Counted from the stretch's first letter, positions 48,682 through 59,590 are shown. The stretch: DNA of 64,000 nucleotides from Pisolithus tinctorius (GCA_024663395.1 JANFAH010000001.1:1-64000), one strand, 5' to 3'. Notes: generated by a model not told the origin, from the letters alone. A program made the numbers and translations.

Positions 48682-49478
48682 ATGCCCCCTTGTAAAGCAG
48701 TGAAATCATCTGACCACAAGGGTAAATCTCATAGTTTGTGGTCCCCAGATGGCCACTTGATGCAAGTGTCATGGTCAGATAAGGATACATTTGCCCTTCT
48801 TGACCTCACTGATTCCCACAAGGCAATCACTGGTGATGGTTTAAATTTCAAGGCACCACTTTGGAACACCTGTGCAGCTTCTCTGATGCTTGCAAACCAT
48901 GAGAAAGGGGAGCCCCAAACCCCTAAAGCATGTAAAGAGAAATGGAAAAGGGTGCATGAGTCAGTCAAATGACAGAATAACTAGCTGGTATCACACAGCT
49001 ATGAAGTACATATGTGGTTGTTGATCATCTCAGGTGTTCATCTGGATTTGCATATTCCCTGGAGTCAGGGGCTGATATTGGTGTTGCAAATAAGAATTCA
49101 TGGGACAGTTATGTGAAGGTATGATTCAATCCAATCAGATTGAATGTCCTGTGCAAATGGTGATGTCAGCAGGCCTACAAGGATGCAGCCCCTTATAAAA
49201 ACAAGGGATGGCTATTCTATGACAGGATGAGTGTGCTCATACCTTCCAAGTGCAAGGGCTTGAATTGCTTTTTGGCATTGAGTATCAACAATTCTGCTTG
49301 AGGCCCATCCTATGCCAGGTTGAGTTCTTCCAACAGCAAGAGCATGGGGAACAACATGCCATCCCTGGGGTCACCTTCCATTGACTTCATGATACCAGCA
49401 CCTGTTGGAGGAAGTGCACCTAGCACACCAGCAACCAGTAATGACATGGATATGTTGCAGATTGGTCCATCAGCATTG
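48682..49478 (+). pseudogene. Myb/SANT-like domain gene relic, cut by a gypsy LTR
   Basis: Starts MPPCKAVKSSDHKGK at 48682 and shows the transposon-associated Myb/SANT-like fold: SWSDKDTFALLDL, then FKAPLWNTCAASL and KACKEKWKRVH, followed after an intron-like break by VVVDHLRCSSGFAYSLESGA, NSWDSYVKAYKDAAPYKNKG and WLFYDRMSVLIPS. This Trp-spaced domain and the following WDxYVKAxPxAxPxxNKGW block belong to a family very abundant in basidiomycete genomes and often linked to DNA transposons. A Ser/Pro-rich part continues to 49478, where the sequence changes into an LTR end (TGTTATGC). An in-frame TGA lies near 49010, so it is probably inactive. Confidence 0.65.
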
Positions 49479-49701
49479 TGTTATGCCGATGACTCATATT
49501 GCATCATGGATCGAGTGTGATGCACAAGCACATGACTGTGTGAAAAGTGACATGTAATTTAACTTCACTAGTGACAGGACACTAGTCTTGGCCAACTGAA
49601 GTCATACTGTCGAGTCCTCTTGGGTACAGCAAGCAGAGCTAAGGGTGGTTGCAAAGTAGATTTCAAATGAGGGAGCAGTATGGTACAGGTGGGTTTATAT
49701 A

Positions 49702-50280
49702 CAGTAGCTCAAAAAACTGTCCACATGTTTGTATGTTTTACATTAGTTATGACTAAATGCAATAACCCCTAACCCTAGCCCTAAACCATGAGTGTATGAA
49801 ATAAGGTACTTACTCTTGGCTTTCTATTGGTCCATGAATCAAGTGATTTGGATAGGAATTGATAGAATAGCAGCCATTTGATAATGACATGTCATGCAGA
49901 CAGTTTTTTGACTTTAAGTTTTGATTACATAGTTTTGAGTTTAACAAAGTTTAAAATGCTGTGAGATGCTTACTAATGCTTACATGGTATATCACATGGT
50001 CTATTTGATGATTTGTCATCATACAAACAATGCCAAACAATGAATTGGGACCATCAAGGCTCCCTCTTCTACCCCAACTCATGAAACCATCCTCCTGGTC
50101 CATCTGGGCCATTTTCTCAGAGTAATCCCCATAAATATTGGTGCCCACTACAGTAATGTCATCAGGGTATATGTCCAACACAATCAAACCCTTAAAAAAT
50201 CTGCTTTCAGTCATCCCTGGGCTGTTTCCCCCACCCACACCTGACATGTTCTGCAACTAATCAGTACTGAGAATGCTGAA
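49702..50280 (+). repeat. Fold-back element, left arm (contains the empty gypsy-1 site)
   Basis: Inverse of the right arm. At about 50084-50092 it holds the uninterrupted sequence equivalent to the gypsy-1 insertion point (minus strand: GGAGGATGGTTTCATGAG). Confidence 0.85.
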
Positions 50281-50892
50281 AAAGCCATGATGGTTAATCT
50301 GGCACTGTAAAACATGACAAACAATCCAATCACATCCTATCCAGTGGGTTTCCACCTCAGGGGTGCTGGGTTGAGGGCTAGGGTGGACTAACACTCTTTG
50401 TTACAGTCCAGGTGCCCTGGGGGGGATAGTCCACTGAACTATTAGGAGGGAGATTCCATCACTCCATCTAGCCCTGAGTATTACCTATGGTCTTATATAA
50501 CCAAATCACCCATTCTCAGTCATCCACAGTCAGCTGAGAGCACAGTCTAGCCATGCTTCCAATGCCACCTGAAGTGCACAGGAATGTTTTGTCTCACCCC
50601 AGCATTGAAACTAGTTGCACTGTGGTGAAAATGCACTGGTTGAAAGGTGTTTTGTTTGTTCATCATTTCCTGATGTGCTGGATTGACCTCCATGGCATTT
50701 CCAGCATTCTCAGTACTGATTAGTTGCAGAACATGTCAGTATGGGTGGGGGAAACAGCACAGGGATGACTGAAAGCAGATTTTTTAAGGGTTTGATTGTG
50801 TTGGACATATACCCTGATGACATTACTGTAGTGGGCACCAATATTTATGGGGATTACTCTGAGAAAATGACCCAGATGGACCAGGAGGATGG

Positions 50893-51343
50893 TGTTATGC
50901 TTGACCAAAGTCAAGACATAGGGAGAGCACAAACACAGACAATGGTTTCTACTGAGCAATGGCTGCAGTAACCTTCGTAAACAATGAAGGATTTAGGCAA
51001 TGCTGGTAAAAGTGGTCCAGGTTAGGGACACTGAGGGCAAAGTTCTGAGGACAACTGCATATGATTGAGCAGCTCAAGTCTGGGGTTCCAGGACTTGAGT
51101 TGACAGGCTAAATACTACAGAGAAACAGACCATGAGGCGTCCACATGTAATGAGGTAACTATGCTATTGGTTGAACAATAGTGACACATGTCCTAAGCAT
51201 GTAACAAGCATATATTGTGAGTGGTGGAGATAGTAAGCTGTTGGATCAAAGAGAAGATGGCTTGAAATGGAAATGATTGTTTAACTGATCAAGCACAAGG
51301 CAATCATACAGTGAAAAGGAAAAGATAGGCATGAAACGTAACA
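50893..51343 (-). repeat. gypsy-1 3' LTR
   Basis: 451 bp, TGTTATG ... (C)GTAACA. It matches the other LTR co-linearly. Differences are mainly transitions, many at CG against CA or TG (for example CTTCGTAAAC against CTTCATAAAC). Confidence 0.92.
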
Positions 51344-51357
51344 TTACCCCCTTTCTA
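51344..51357 (-). promoter_or_regulatory. gypsy-1 polypurine tract
   Basis: On the minus strand, AGAAAGGGGGTAA directly abuts the 3' LTR, the expected site for plus-strand DNA priming. Confidence 0.8.
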
Positions 51358-51380
51358 AGCATTGAAGTCCCTGACTTCAA

Positions 51381-52490
51381 CTACTCTCTGTAAGGCTCTC
51401 CAGTCATGTTCCCAATGGCAGAGTCATCAAAATCAAAGTCATTGTCATATAAGTTGTTATCCTCACTCCCGACAAGGGTACAATCATCTACCAACCTGGG
51501 GGTGGCAATTCTTTCTTGTAAGGGGCGACAAGGGCATATGGATGGACACTGGGCTTGAGTATGCCCAGGGTGAGTGGCATGACAAAGGGGACATTCATAG
51601 AGTCCACAGTTGATGCAGATGTGCCCAAGACAATGACAAACATAACATGCTTGGTGATAATGTGGATTGGAAGGGGTAAGAGGGTGATCAGCCTCAGCAA
51701 GTGCATTCAGCATGGGGGATGGTGGTAGTTGGGCAAGAGTCTCGATGACATTCAAAGTATAGTTGAGTTCAGCTCTAGAAATGCCAAAGGCAGTTTCTGG
51801 GTTGACTTCAGATGGCGAGTCATGAGATTCACAGGGTTGTGGATTAGGGCCTGACAAGCAACAGGTGTGGGGTCTATCTGCTCTTCTGAGAGAGCAGGAC
51901 GAGCAGGAGGATTGGGAGGATGATGGCGATGATGCCAGAGGAGAGGATGACATGGAGGAAACCAGAGGAGAAGTTGCAGTTGAGGGCCTTTGAGACCCAG
52001 GAGGAGGGGGTGCAATCAACGTAGGATACTGACAGATATTATAAATGAGGTCTGCACCTCCAAGAATGTTGAGTAACTGAAGGAGCAGGGGAACCTGTTC
52101 ATGTGCAACTTCATTTAAGATAGTACATGCAGGGGACAGAAGAGGGTTCTGTTGGTTTACATAGCATGAAAGTTCTTCAAGTCAAAGGGCTTGGATGGTG
52201 GCATGATACACCAAATCAAGAGGGGAGTTTTCATCCACCTCATGGTAGATGGTGCTGATGACAGCAGGATCAGCAATGAAAAGACAATAAGAGGCAATCA
52301 TCTGATCACTAGTGGGTTGTTGTTGATGATGAGCAAATGGGGTGTGGTGATGAGAGGGTTCATGAGGGTAAGTGTAGTAGTGAGGGGGCATTTTGGCAGA
52401 GATGTTTCTGATGGTATGAGTTGGATGTTGAGTGGAGGGTTTCTGAAGGGGAAAGTCTTTAGGGAAGCATCTCTTATATGCAGAGAGCAT
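51381..52490 (-). pseudogene. gypsy-1 3' extension: Ser/Pro-rich region with Cys/His zinc knuckle
   Basis: After the chromodomain, coding continues for some 350 codons in frames 52182-52490 and 51381-52019, with at least one stop (TGA at 52182-52184). A His/Pro-rich part and a Ser-rich part lead to ACYVCHCLGHICINC (a CX2CX4HX4C knuckle) with more Cys/His (YECPLCHATHPGHTQAQCP) and an acidic C-terminus. A zinc knuckle at this end of a gypsy element is unusual, since the Gag knuckle is already present at 56080-56380. gypsy-2 carries the same motif at its 3' end. Confidence 0.7.
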
Positions 52491-52892
52491 ATCATCTGCA
52501 TGTTCAAGGTGTGTTTCTTTCTGCCATGAGTTCTTGGATGAAGGGTAACCCTTCCATTTGATTAAAAAGGTGTGTCCATGGCCAGATCTTTTATGGCCAG
52601 CTATCGCCTTGACCTTGTATTCTTCCTCCTTGTTGATCAGGTCAGGTGGTGGAGCTGGGAAGTTTGGCCTGTGAACATCATTTTCGTGATAGGGTGATAA
52701 GAGAGAAGCATGGAAGATGTTGTGGATCTTCCATCATGCAGGAATTGTGAGGCAGTAGGTGATTGGAGATAGGATGTCAGAGATAGTGAAGGGTCCTTCT
52801 TGTTTTGGGGCAAGCTTCCTATTGTCATAGGAGCATTTCAAATTTTGTGTTTCTAGCCAAACCTTATCACCCTTTTGGAATGGGGTGAATGG
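52491..52892 (-). pseudogene. gypsy-1 integrase C-terminus and chromodomain
   Basis: Minus-strand frames give KGDKVWLETQNLKC, KLAPKQEGPF, WKIHNIFHASLLSP and the chromodomain core EEYKVKAI, FLIKWKGYPSSKNSW, EHADDMLSAYKR. The WKGYP(S)xxxSW pattern is the chromodomain signature; it targets integration to methylated histones in chromoviruses. A TGA precedes WKIHN. Confidence 0.85.
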
Positions 52893-53650
52893 TCATGATG
52901 AGCAATCTTTCATTGTTTTTTGTGCTAGATTGTGTGCTGCAAGGGCCTCTTCTCTAGCTTTTCGGAGTTCTTTGAGTCTAGACTTGGCAGTGGGAAGGTG
53001 GGTTTCTGTGACAAGTGATGGAAGAGGTTTCGGTTCATAGCTGTACATGAGGTAAAATGGTGACTGATGGGTGATGGAATGAGGGTGGTGGTTGTGCATG
53101 AATTCAGCCATTGGAAGGTTGTCCACCCATAAAGTGGGGTCATTTTGGCAGAAGATGTGGAGATAAGTCTCCATTTCTTGGTTCACATGTTTGGTTTCTC
53201 TGTTGGTCTGGGGGTGACATGCTGTTGACAAGGCAAGGGAGTATCCTAAAAGGGAAGTGAGTTCTTTTGCAAATGCAGGGGCAAACTGAGGACCTCTGTC
53301 CAATATAATTTTGTCATACAACCTGAAATGGGAGTAGACTTTCTTGAAAAAGAGTGCTGCTATGTCAGCAGCAGAAGCGGTTTTCCTTGTTGGTGCTAGA
53401 ATTACCCCCTTTGTAAGCCCATGGTCTACCACAACCAAGAGGGAATCGTAACCCTTGGAAAGGGGCAAATCAGTAACCAGATTGCAAGAGATCTGTTGGA
53501 AGGGGCAGGTCGAGGTTGAGGGGATGGGCATAAGGGGTGGTGTTGTTGGATGGGTGTTGACCTTGTTCTGCTGGCATGTAGCACAGCCTTCAACATATTT
53601 GCAGAGAAAGGATGCAAGTCCAGGCCACCAGAACTCGGAAGAGACAAGTT
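52893..53650 (-). pseudogene. gypsy-1 integrase core
   Basis: Contains VTDLPLSKGYDSLLVVVD, IILDRGPQFAPAFAKEL and STACHPQTN in the rve order. The D,D,E triad is partly altered: the third region reads HPQTNRETKHVNQ where QTDGQTERxN is usual. The zinc-binding HHCC part lies just upstream (CATCQQNK). A TGA (minus strand, near 53657) separates it from the RNase H frame. Confidence 0.9.
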
Positions 53651-53651
53651 G

Positions 53652-54420
53652 TCAAGTTTTTAGAACACTGGGGTGTCCAGCAGAGGGGTGGTCATGATGG
53701 CCAGACACAATGGTCTGATGGAGGGTGGGATCATTGGGGATATACACATCTTTATAAAGGAGTATGCCATTATCAAACCTCCAATCAGAGAGATGGGATT
53801 TGAATGGAAGGGGCATATCAACATTTTCAATGGCATGAAGTGCTGTTTGGACAACAGGATCTTTCACAGAAGAGGATGCAACCTTCTGGGTAAGGTTGGT
53901 ATGAATGAGATTAACGAACAAGGTCTGGGGAAGGAGGGTGACTCCTTTATTGTCTTCATCATCATTGGGGATATGGTCTGGTTGGTGGGAAAGTGCATCT
54001 GGTGCAGCCAGGTCTTTGCCTGGGACATGTTTGAGTTGCAGATCAAAGTCTGTGAGATCAAGGAGCCAGTGAGCCTGGCAATGGTTCAGGTTCTGTGGTG
54101 CTTTAAAATAGGTCAGGTTCTTGTGGTCAGTGAAAACCTTGACTGGGAATGGGGATCCATGAAGATAATATCTCCAGGACTTCAATCCTCAAATAACCCC
54201 TAGCATCTCTCTATCATAGATGTTGTAGTTTCTTTCTGCAGGGTTAAATGATTGAGAGATGAAGGCGCAGGGTTGCCACTGGCCATTGGAATCTTCCTGG
54301 AGGAGAACGCCTCCAGTTGCATACTTGGATGCATCAGTGGTTATTGCAAATGGCCGAGAGGTATTGGGCATTTGAAGGGTTGGTTGTGCCATGAAGATCC
54401 TTTTCAGGAGATCAAAGGTG
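53652..54420 (-). pseudogene. gypsy-1 RNase H and connection
   Basis: FAITTDASKYATGGVLLQED, FNPAERNYNIYDREMLGVI, WRYYLHGSPFPVKVFTDHKN and LKHVPGKDLAAPDALSH are typical Ty3 RNase H blocks. The frame is broken at about 54186. Confidence 0.9.
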
Positions 54421-54429
54421 GTTTGGCAT

Positions 54430-55475
54430 TTCTTTGACCATTCCCAAGTAGTGGTTTTCTTGGTGAGGTCAATGAGGGGTCAGGTGATGTCTGAGTAGTA
54501 GGGGATGAATCTTCAATAGAAGTTTGCAAATCCTAAAAAGGATCACACATCTTTAACCTTTTTTGGGACTGGCCATTCTGCGATGCCTTGAACCTTAATG
54601 GGGTCCATGGCAACAGTGTTCTCTTTGATGATCATGCCAAGGTATTCCACCTCAGCAAGATCAAAATGACACTTTTCTAGTTTGAGAGGGAGGGACAGCT
54701 CTCTCATTCATTCAAGCACATGGCAGGTTCTTCACTTGTGTTCTTCAGGGTCGGTAGAGAAGATGAGAAGGTCATCCATATAGATGACCAGCCATCCTTC
54801 AGCAATCATATCTCTGAAGGAGTTGTTCATGAATCACTGGAAGGTGGCAGGGGAGTTGCACAGCCCAAAGAACATAACTGTAGGTTTGAAAAGTCCTTTA
54901 TGCATGATGAATGCCACTTTCCACTGGTCTCCTTCTTTGATGTGGACATTATTGTAGCCCAATCTTACATCCATCTTCATAAAGATAGAGGCTCCTTTAA
55001 GCTTGTTGACAAGATCTGAAATGAGGGGAAGGGGATATGTGTCCTTCACCATGTTTTTATTTAGATATTGGTAATCCTGACAGGGGTGGAGGGAGCCATC
55101 CTTCTTCCCTACAAAGAAGAAGGGTGCTGCTTGAGGGGACTTTGAGGGGCAGATTTTTCCTTCTTGAAGGTTTTCTTCAATGAACTTTTCTGCAGACTCT
55201 CATTCCAAGGGGGAGAGTGGGTACACTTTGGCCACCCTGGGGACAAAGTCCTCAACAAGGTTGATAGCATGGTCATAGGGTTGAGATGGAGGTAAAACTC
55301 CATCCGAGGGTTTTTCGAAGACTGAGGTGAAGTCCTTGTACCCCTCAGGGAGAACTGCCTTTGGTTTCTTGTGTTCTTCTTGAGCCAACTCTGTGGCTGT
55401 GGTGATTTTTCTGAGAAGGCTATTCTTGGGATTAACCTTCTTTGCTTCTTCAATGAGTTTTCCAACCAACATCAT
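54430..55475 (-). pseudogene. gypsy-1 reverse transcriptase
   Basis: Blocks in order: FVGKKDGSLHPCQDYQYLN, DTYPLPLISDLVNKLKGA, MKMDVRLGYNNVHIKEGDQW, FFGLCNSPATFQ and the catalytic IYMDDLLIFS. TGA stops interrupt after PLSPLE, after ATFQ and near FANFY, each where arginine is normal. Confidence 0.9.
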
Positions 55476-55484
55476 GAAGTGTGC

Positions 55485-56069
55485 TCAGATGGTCTCATCT
55501 TCTGGTTCTTCATAATCCATGAACCTGTTTATCCCTTTCTTTTCTGCAGGGGAAATGCAGTTCACAGTAGGTTCTTCAACTGCAACAGAAGAGATGTTGC
55601 ATTTCAGTTCTTTAGACCTGTCAGTCTTTTCATTGATGGAGAGGGTTCCCATTCTCCAGTCAACGATGGGATTGTTTTCCTGCAGCCAAGGGAGACCCAG
55701 GATGACATTTTCTGTTCCACAATTGATGACATGGAAGAAGGACTGATGAACAAGTCCTTTGATCTTGAAATAAAGGGTGGTGGAAAACAGTATTCTTCCC
55801 TTGGAATTCTGGGTTCCATCCACATTCTTTGTGAGGATGGGTTTGGCGAGCCATTGAGTGGGAATTTGGTGTTTTTGCACAAAACCCCAATTGGTGCAAG
55901 ATATTTCTGCTCTGGAGTCAACCAGAGTGGTAGTTTTGACAACTTTTGAAGTTCTTTCTGATGTGTAAAGCACAATAGGGATTTGCATAGTACATTCTGG
56001 GGTGGAAGATACTAGTACAGGCACAACAGAAATAGAACTGTCCTTAGTGTTGGGAATGTCTGGTGTCAA
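55485..56069 (-). pseudogene. gypsy-1 aspartic protease
   Basis: Retroviral-type protease with VILGLPWLQENNPIVDW downstream of the active site. The catalytic DSG is changed to DSR (LVDSRAEISC); glycine to arginine is one G-to-A change, so the enzyme is probably dead. Confidence 0.8.
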
Positions 56070-56083
56070 TGCAGAGTTCCCTT

Positions 56084-56380
56084 CTAAAAATCCTTCCCAA
56101 GTGCCCTAGCAATGTTTACCAAGGCAATGGAAGGGCCTGCGACTTTTTCTTCATCGTCACTTTCTTCGACCTCCACAATTTTGCAGATTTTCTTGACTTT
56201 CTTTTGGGGAGTCTTTCCTTTGTCAGGACATTCTCTAGAGAGGTGTCCCTTATTTCCACAACCAAAACATCTTCCTTCCTTGATGTGATGATCTCTTTCT
56301 TCTTTGGAGAGTCTCACTCCATCCATGTCCATGGCATTTGGATCTTTTTCTTCTGTGAGGTTGTTCTTGGGGTAGAACAT
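56084..56380 (-). pseudogene. gypsy-1 Gag C-terminus with zinc knuckle
   Basis: [14 protein letters not shown] is a classic CX2CX4HX4C nucleocapsid knuckle followed by basic and acidic stretches. It lies out of frame with, or separated by breaks from, the main Gag frame. Confidence 0.85.
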
Positions 56381-56496
56381 CCTCTTCTCTTTTTTTTTTC
56401 AGAGAATTCATTTACTTTTCTCCATTTTGTGTCAAACTTTTGTGCTTGAGTGTACCACTCGGTGATCTTTGTGGGAGTGGTTTCCATCATGTGGAT

Positions 56497-57222
56497 TCAG
56501 TTTGCAATGAAAGGTTTGAGTCCTTGAGAAAAGAACTCGATCAAAGCAACATCCTCCATAATAGTGGAGTTGGCAGCAGCAGTTTGGAAGTCAGTGATGT
56601 ATTGTTCCACTGAGTCTTTCTGTTTCATGGTATGCAACTTGGCAATTGCTGTACCAGCAGTGTCAGAGGAGGTGAACAAATTCTTAAAGTCTTTTTGAAA
56701 ATTGGTGAAGGTGCTGAAACTTGGGGGGGCTTTCTCCAGAGAAGTTTTCTGGAAGGTGGCTGCCCAAGAATGGGCAACACCTTTCTTCATATATGACAGT
56801 GTGTAGACCACCTTTTTGGTCTCAGTGTCATAGATCTCTTCATTCACTAAGAGATATGTCTGTACAGAGTACAGCCAACTCATAGTGTTCTTTTGGTCAC
56901 CATCAAAATCAGACAGTGCACCAATCTTCAATTCTGTGGCTTTGATGGCAGTAGCACCAGTCATTGCCTTCAACAATGAACTGGACATTCTTTTCTGGGG
57001 TGTAGGAAGTGTGGTGGTGGGTACTGGTGGGATGGGAGTACCAAGTGAGGTGAGAGACTGGTTGAAAAGGTTCAAGAGGATTTCTGAGGTAAATCCTCTA
57101 TCCAGTTGTTCAGGTTCATTGGAGGAGGTGTTGGTGACAGTGCTCTCCTGTTCTTCATCAGATGATGATTCTTCATGAGTGGGTTGCAATGGTGCCCAAC
57201 ATCGATTGTTTTGGGGGTTCAT
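56497..57222 (-). pseudogene. gypsy-1 Gag (retrotrans_gag)
   Basis: 241-codon frame from MNPQNNRCWA to a stop before the knuckle. It contains the capsid pattern SYMKKGVAHSWAATF, FTNFQKDFKNLF and KQKDSVEQYITDFQ, typical of Ty3/gypsy Gag. Confidence 0.85.
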
Positions 57223-57263
57223 GGTGGTGCACTAAACAGTGACTGATTTGGCCAAAGGCTGGG

Positions 57264-57276
57264 AGACTTGAGCTTT
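57264..57276 (-). promoter_or_regulatory. gypsy-1 primer binding site, self-priming type
   Basis: Two bases inside the 5' LTR, the minus strand reads AGCTCAAGTCT (57264-57274). Its complement AGACTTGAGCT occurs inside the same LTR (57455-57465), where the transcript may begin. This fits Tf1-type self-priming, in which the mRNA 5' end folds back as primer. No match to a tRNA 3' end was evident. Confidence 0.6.
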
Positions 57277-57727
57277 TGTTATGCTTGACCAAAGTCAAGA
57301 TGTAGGGAGAGCTCAAACACAGACAATGGTTTCTACTGAGCAACAGCTGCAGTAACCTTCATAAACAATGAAGGATTTAGGCAATGCTGGTAAAAGTGGT
57401 CTGGGTTAGGGACACTGAGGGTGAAGTTCTGAGGACAACTGTGTATGATTGAGCAGCTCAAGTCTGGGGTTCCAGGACTTGAGTTGACAGGCTAAATACT
57501 ACAGAGAAACGGACCATGAGGTGTCTGCATGTAATGAGGTAACTATGCTATTGGTTGAACAATAGTGACACATGTCCTAAGCATGTAACGAGCATATATT
57601 GCAAGTGGTGGAGATAGTAAGCCATCAGATCAAAGAGAAGATGGCTTGAAATGGAAATGATTGTCCAATGGATCAAGCACAAGGCAATCATACAGTGAAA
57701 AGGAAAAGATAGGTGTGAAACATAACA
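57277..57727 (-). repeat. gypsy-1 5' LTR
   Basis: 451 bp, TGTTATG ... CATAACA, with the self-complementary stretch AAGTCTGGGGTTCCAGGACTT around 57460-57480. Confidence 0.92.
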
Positions 57728-58119
57728 GATAGTTTCATGAGTTGGGGTAGAAGAGGGAGCCTTGATGGTCCCAATTCATTGTTTGGCATTGTTTGTATGA
57801 TGACAAATCATCAAATAGACCATGTGATATACCATGTAAGCATTAGTAAGCACCTCACAGCATTTTAAACTTTGTTAAACTCAAAACTATGTAATCAAAA
57901 CTTAAAGTCAAAAAACTGTCTGCATGACATGTCATTATCAAATGGCTGCTATTCTATCAATTCCTATCCAAATCACTTGATTCATGGACCAATAGAAAGC
58001 CAAGAGTAAGTACCTTATTTCATACACTCATGGTTTAGGGCTAGGGTTAGGGGTTATTGCATTTAGTCATAACTAATGTAAAACATACAAACATGTGGAC
58101 AGTTTTTTGAGCCACTGTA

Positions 58120-58581
58120 CATCTATAGAGTACTGTGCAACAAACATTTGAAAATGTTCAAACATACACCTAAGTTCCTTCTATGGCAGCAACAAGTCAT
58201 AGCAAGTCACTGCACAGCAGGACTACACATATAACTGTGTTTGCAGTGGAACAGACTGGGGTGAATGTATGACAAAGGAAGGGGAACTGTGTATATATGA
58301 GGTGTAGGGGTGGATGAGTACCAGGGGTGCCCATGTCCTTTGATCACATGGATCAGGGCCACCAGCAGATCATGGAGGGAAAGGGGGCATGGATGTAGTG
58401 TCTGGCTATAGTACAATGTGGGGTAAACAGGGGTAAGACATAAAAGGAAACATACACAGAACATAAGCCCAGTTGTGTAGGTAGCAGCTTATGGGGAGAA
58501 CATCATCACTTGAGAGTGTGATGAGCACAAATGGTAGCATACAGAGTCTGAAAAAGGGAAACATGTGAGTGCAGCATAACA
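58120..58581 (-). repeat. gypsy-2 3' LTR, larger fragment
   Basis: Ends GCATAACA at 58581 beside a minus-strand polypurine tract, and is broken on its left side at the TA used by the fold-back element. The rest of this LTR is 49479-49701. Confidence 0.65.
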
Positions 58582-58592
58582 TCACCCCCCCC

Positions 58593-58813
58593 AAAGGCCT
58601 GAGGTCCTCTGAAGGCTGGTAGTGGCCTTGGACCACCCAGGAGCAGATTTTACCATTAGTTGCCACTGCAAGCTGGGCAGTTAGATGACCAATGTCCAAG
58701 GCATGAACATCAGTAACAGGCAAATTGATGCAGGGGATGCTGCCAATTGAGGGGTACAAGCCCACCAAGTTCACATTTGCTGAGGGAATCAATGGAGACT
58801 GGAATGAAGGGAC
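58593..58813 (-). pseudogene. gypsy-2 3' coding end with zinc knuckle (distal piece)
   Basis: In one minus-strand frame the sequence reads ACY-stop-CSCLGHWSSNC, a CX2CX4HX4C knuckle with a TGA in position 3. It is homologous to ACYVCHCLGHICINC of gypsy-1 at the same place relative to the 3' LTR. It continues across the copia insertion into 63833-64000. Confidence 0.6.
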
Positions 58814-59028
58814 TCTTGAAGGTAGGCTGAGACAAGGGACCTAGGAAGGAGACTCAGGCTTCAGTTAGAAGAAGTCTATATTCACAGCTAACCTAGGAAG
58901 GAGACTACAGTAGTAAGTCAAGTCTGAGGTACACCTGAAGGAAAAACAAACATCCTAAGTGCGAAGATTTATTATGTAAGCTTGTACAATGTAAGCAAAA
59001 GTCAGGTAGAGGTGGCAACACTTCAACA
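58814..59028 (-). repeat. copia 3' LTR (215 bp)
   Basis: Matches the 5' LTR except for about 48 extra bases near 58880-58930, which partly repeat the neighbouring CTAGGAAGGAGACT motif, so a local duplication here or deletion there. Confidence 0.9.
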
Positions 59029-59050
59029 CACCCCCTCAGTGTAACAAGGC

Positions 59051-59590
59051 TTAGAAAATAATACCCATACCAGAAGAGAAATGCTCATGCTTCTTGCATG
59101 ATAGCCCCTTGGTGAGGATGTCAGCCATCTGCTCATTCATAGACACATACTGGACTGCCAGGTCTCCACTCTCCACCTTTTCACAAATAAAATGATGACA
59201 GATTGATATGTGCTTGGTGTGATCATGGAACATGGCATTAGCAGTTAGCACTATCACAGATTGATTGTTGACTAGAAGGGGGGTTGGTTGCATGATCTCA
59301 ACTGCATCTAGTTCATGGAGTAAGGTGCAAACCCAAAGGAGTTCCTTTCCAGCTGCTGAAACAGCCATATACTTGGCTTCTGTGCTTGACAGGGCTATGG
59401 AGGTCTGTTTCTTTGAAGACCAGCTTACAGCTCCACTGGACAGGGTGAAGACATAGCCAGAGACCAAGTGACAGTCAGTAACATCTGCAGCCCAGTCCAC
59501 ATCAGCATAACCTATGAGAGAGCCACTAGGGTCCCTTGTGTACTGTAGATGCACACTCAAAGTTTTGCACAGGTACCAGTGGACTCACTT
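59051..59590 (-). pseudogene. copia RNase H
   Basis: IGYADVDWAADVTDCHLVSG, WSSKKQTSIALSSTEAKYMA, CDHHFI-like HICHHFICEKVESGDL and QMADILTKGL are the standard copia RNase H blocks. The preceding joint (about 59588) carries two TGA codons at arginine positions. Confidence 0.9.

Larger units (their letters stand above)
50893..57727 (-). mobile_element. gypsy-1: complete but decayed Ty3/gypsy chromovirus, 6835 bp
   Basis: Two 451-bp LTRs bound it, with target duplication GATGG on the left (50888-50892) and GATAG on the right (57728-57732), one mismatch. Coding order on the minus strand is gag, zinc knuckle, protease, reverse transcriptase, RNase H, integrase, chromodomain, then a 3' extension with a zinc knuckle: standard Ty3/gypsy chromovirus plus an extra 3' part. 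Several in-frame stops make it non-autonomous. It is inserted in the right arm of the fold-back element. Confidence 0.92.
49702..58117. mobile_element. Fold-back (long-TIR) DNA element with TA target duplication
   Basis: Ends are CAGT(A/G)GCTCAAAAAACTG on the left and its inverse on the right, flanked by TA (49700-49701 and 58118-58119), as in Tc1/mariner-type elements. Arms are about 579 bp: left 49702-50280; right 50700-50892 plus 57733-58117. The centre (50281-50699, about 420 bp) has no transposase motif, so it is non-autonomous. Without gypsy-1 it would be about 1.58 kb. Both arms carry a short telomere-like AACCCCTAACCCTAGCCC segment. Confidence 0.85.

Noticed and set aside
50741..50971. 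76-codon + strand frame in the fold-back arm as a transposase
   Set aside because: It has no DDE/D or helix-turn-helix motif, and its last third is gypsy-1 LTR.
53673..54203. 176-codon + strand frame
   Set aside because: Antisense to gypsy-1 RNase H/connection sequence with clear family motifs on the minus strand.
55371..55949. 192-codon + strand frame
   Set aside because: Antisense to the gypsy-1 protease region.
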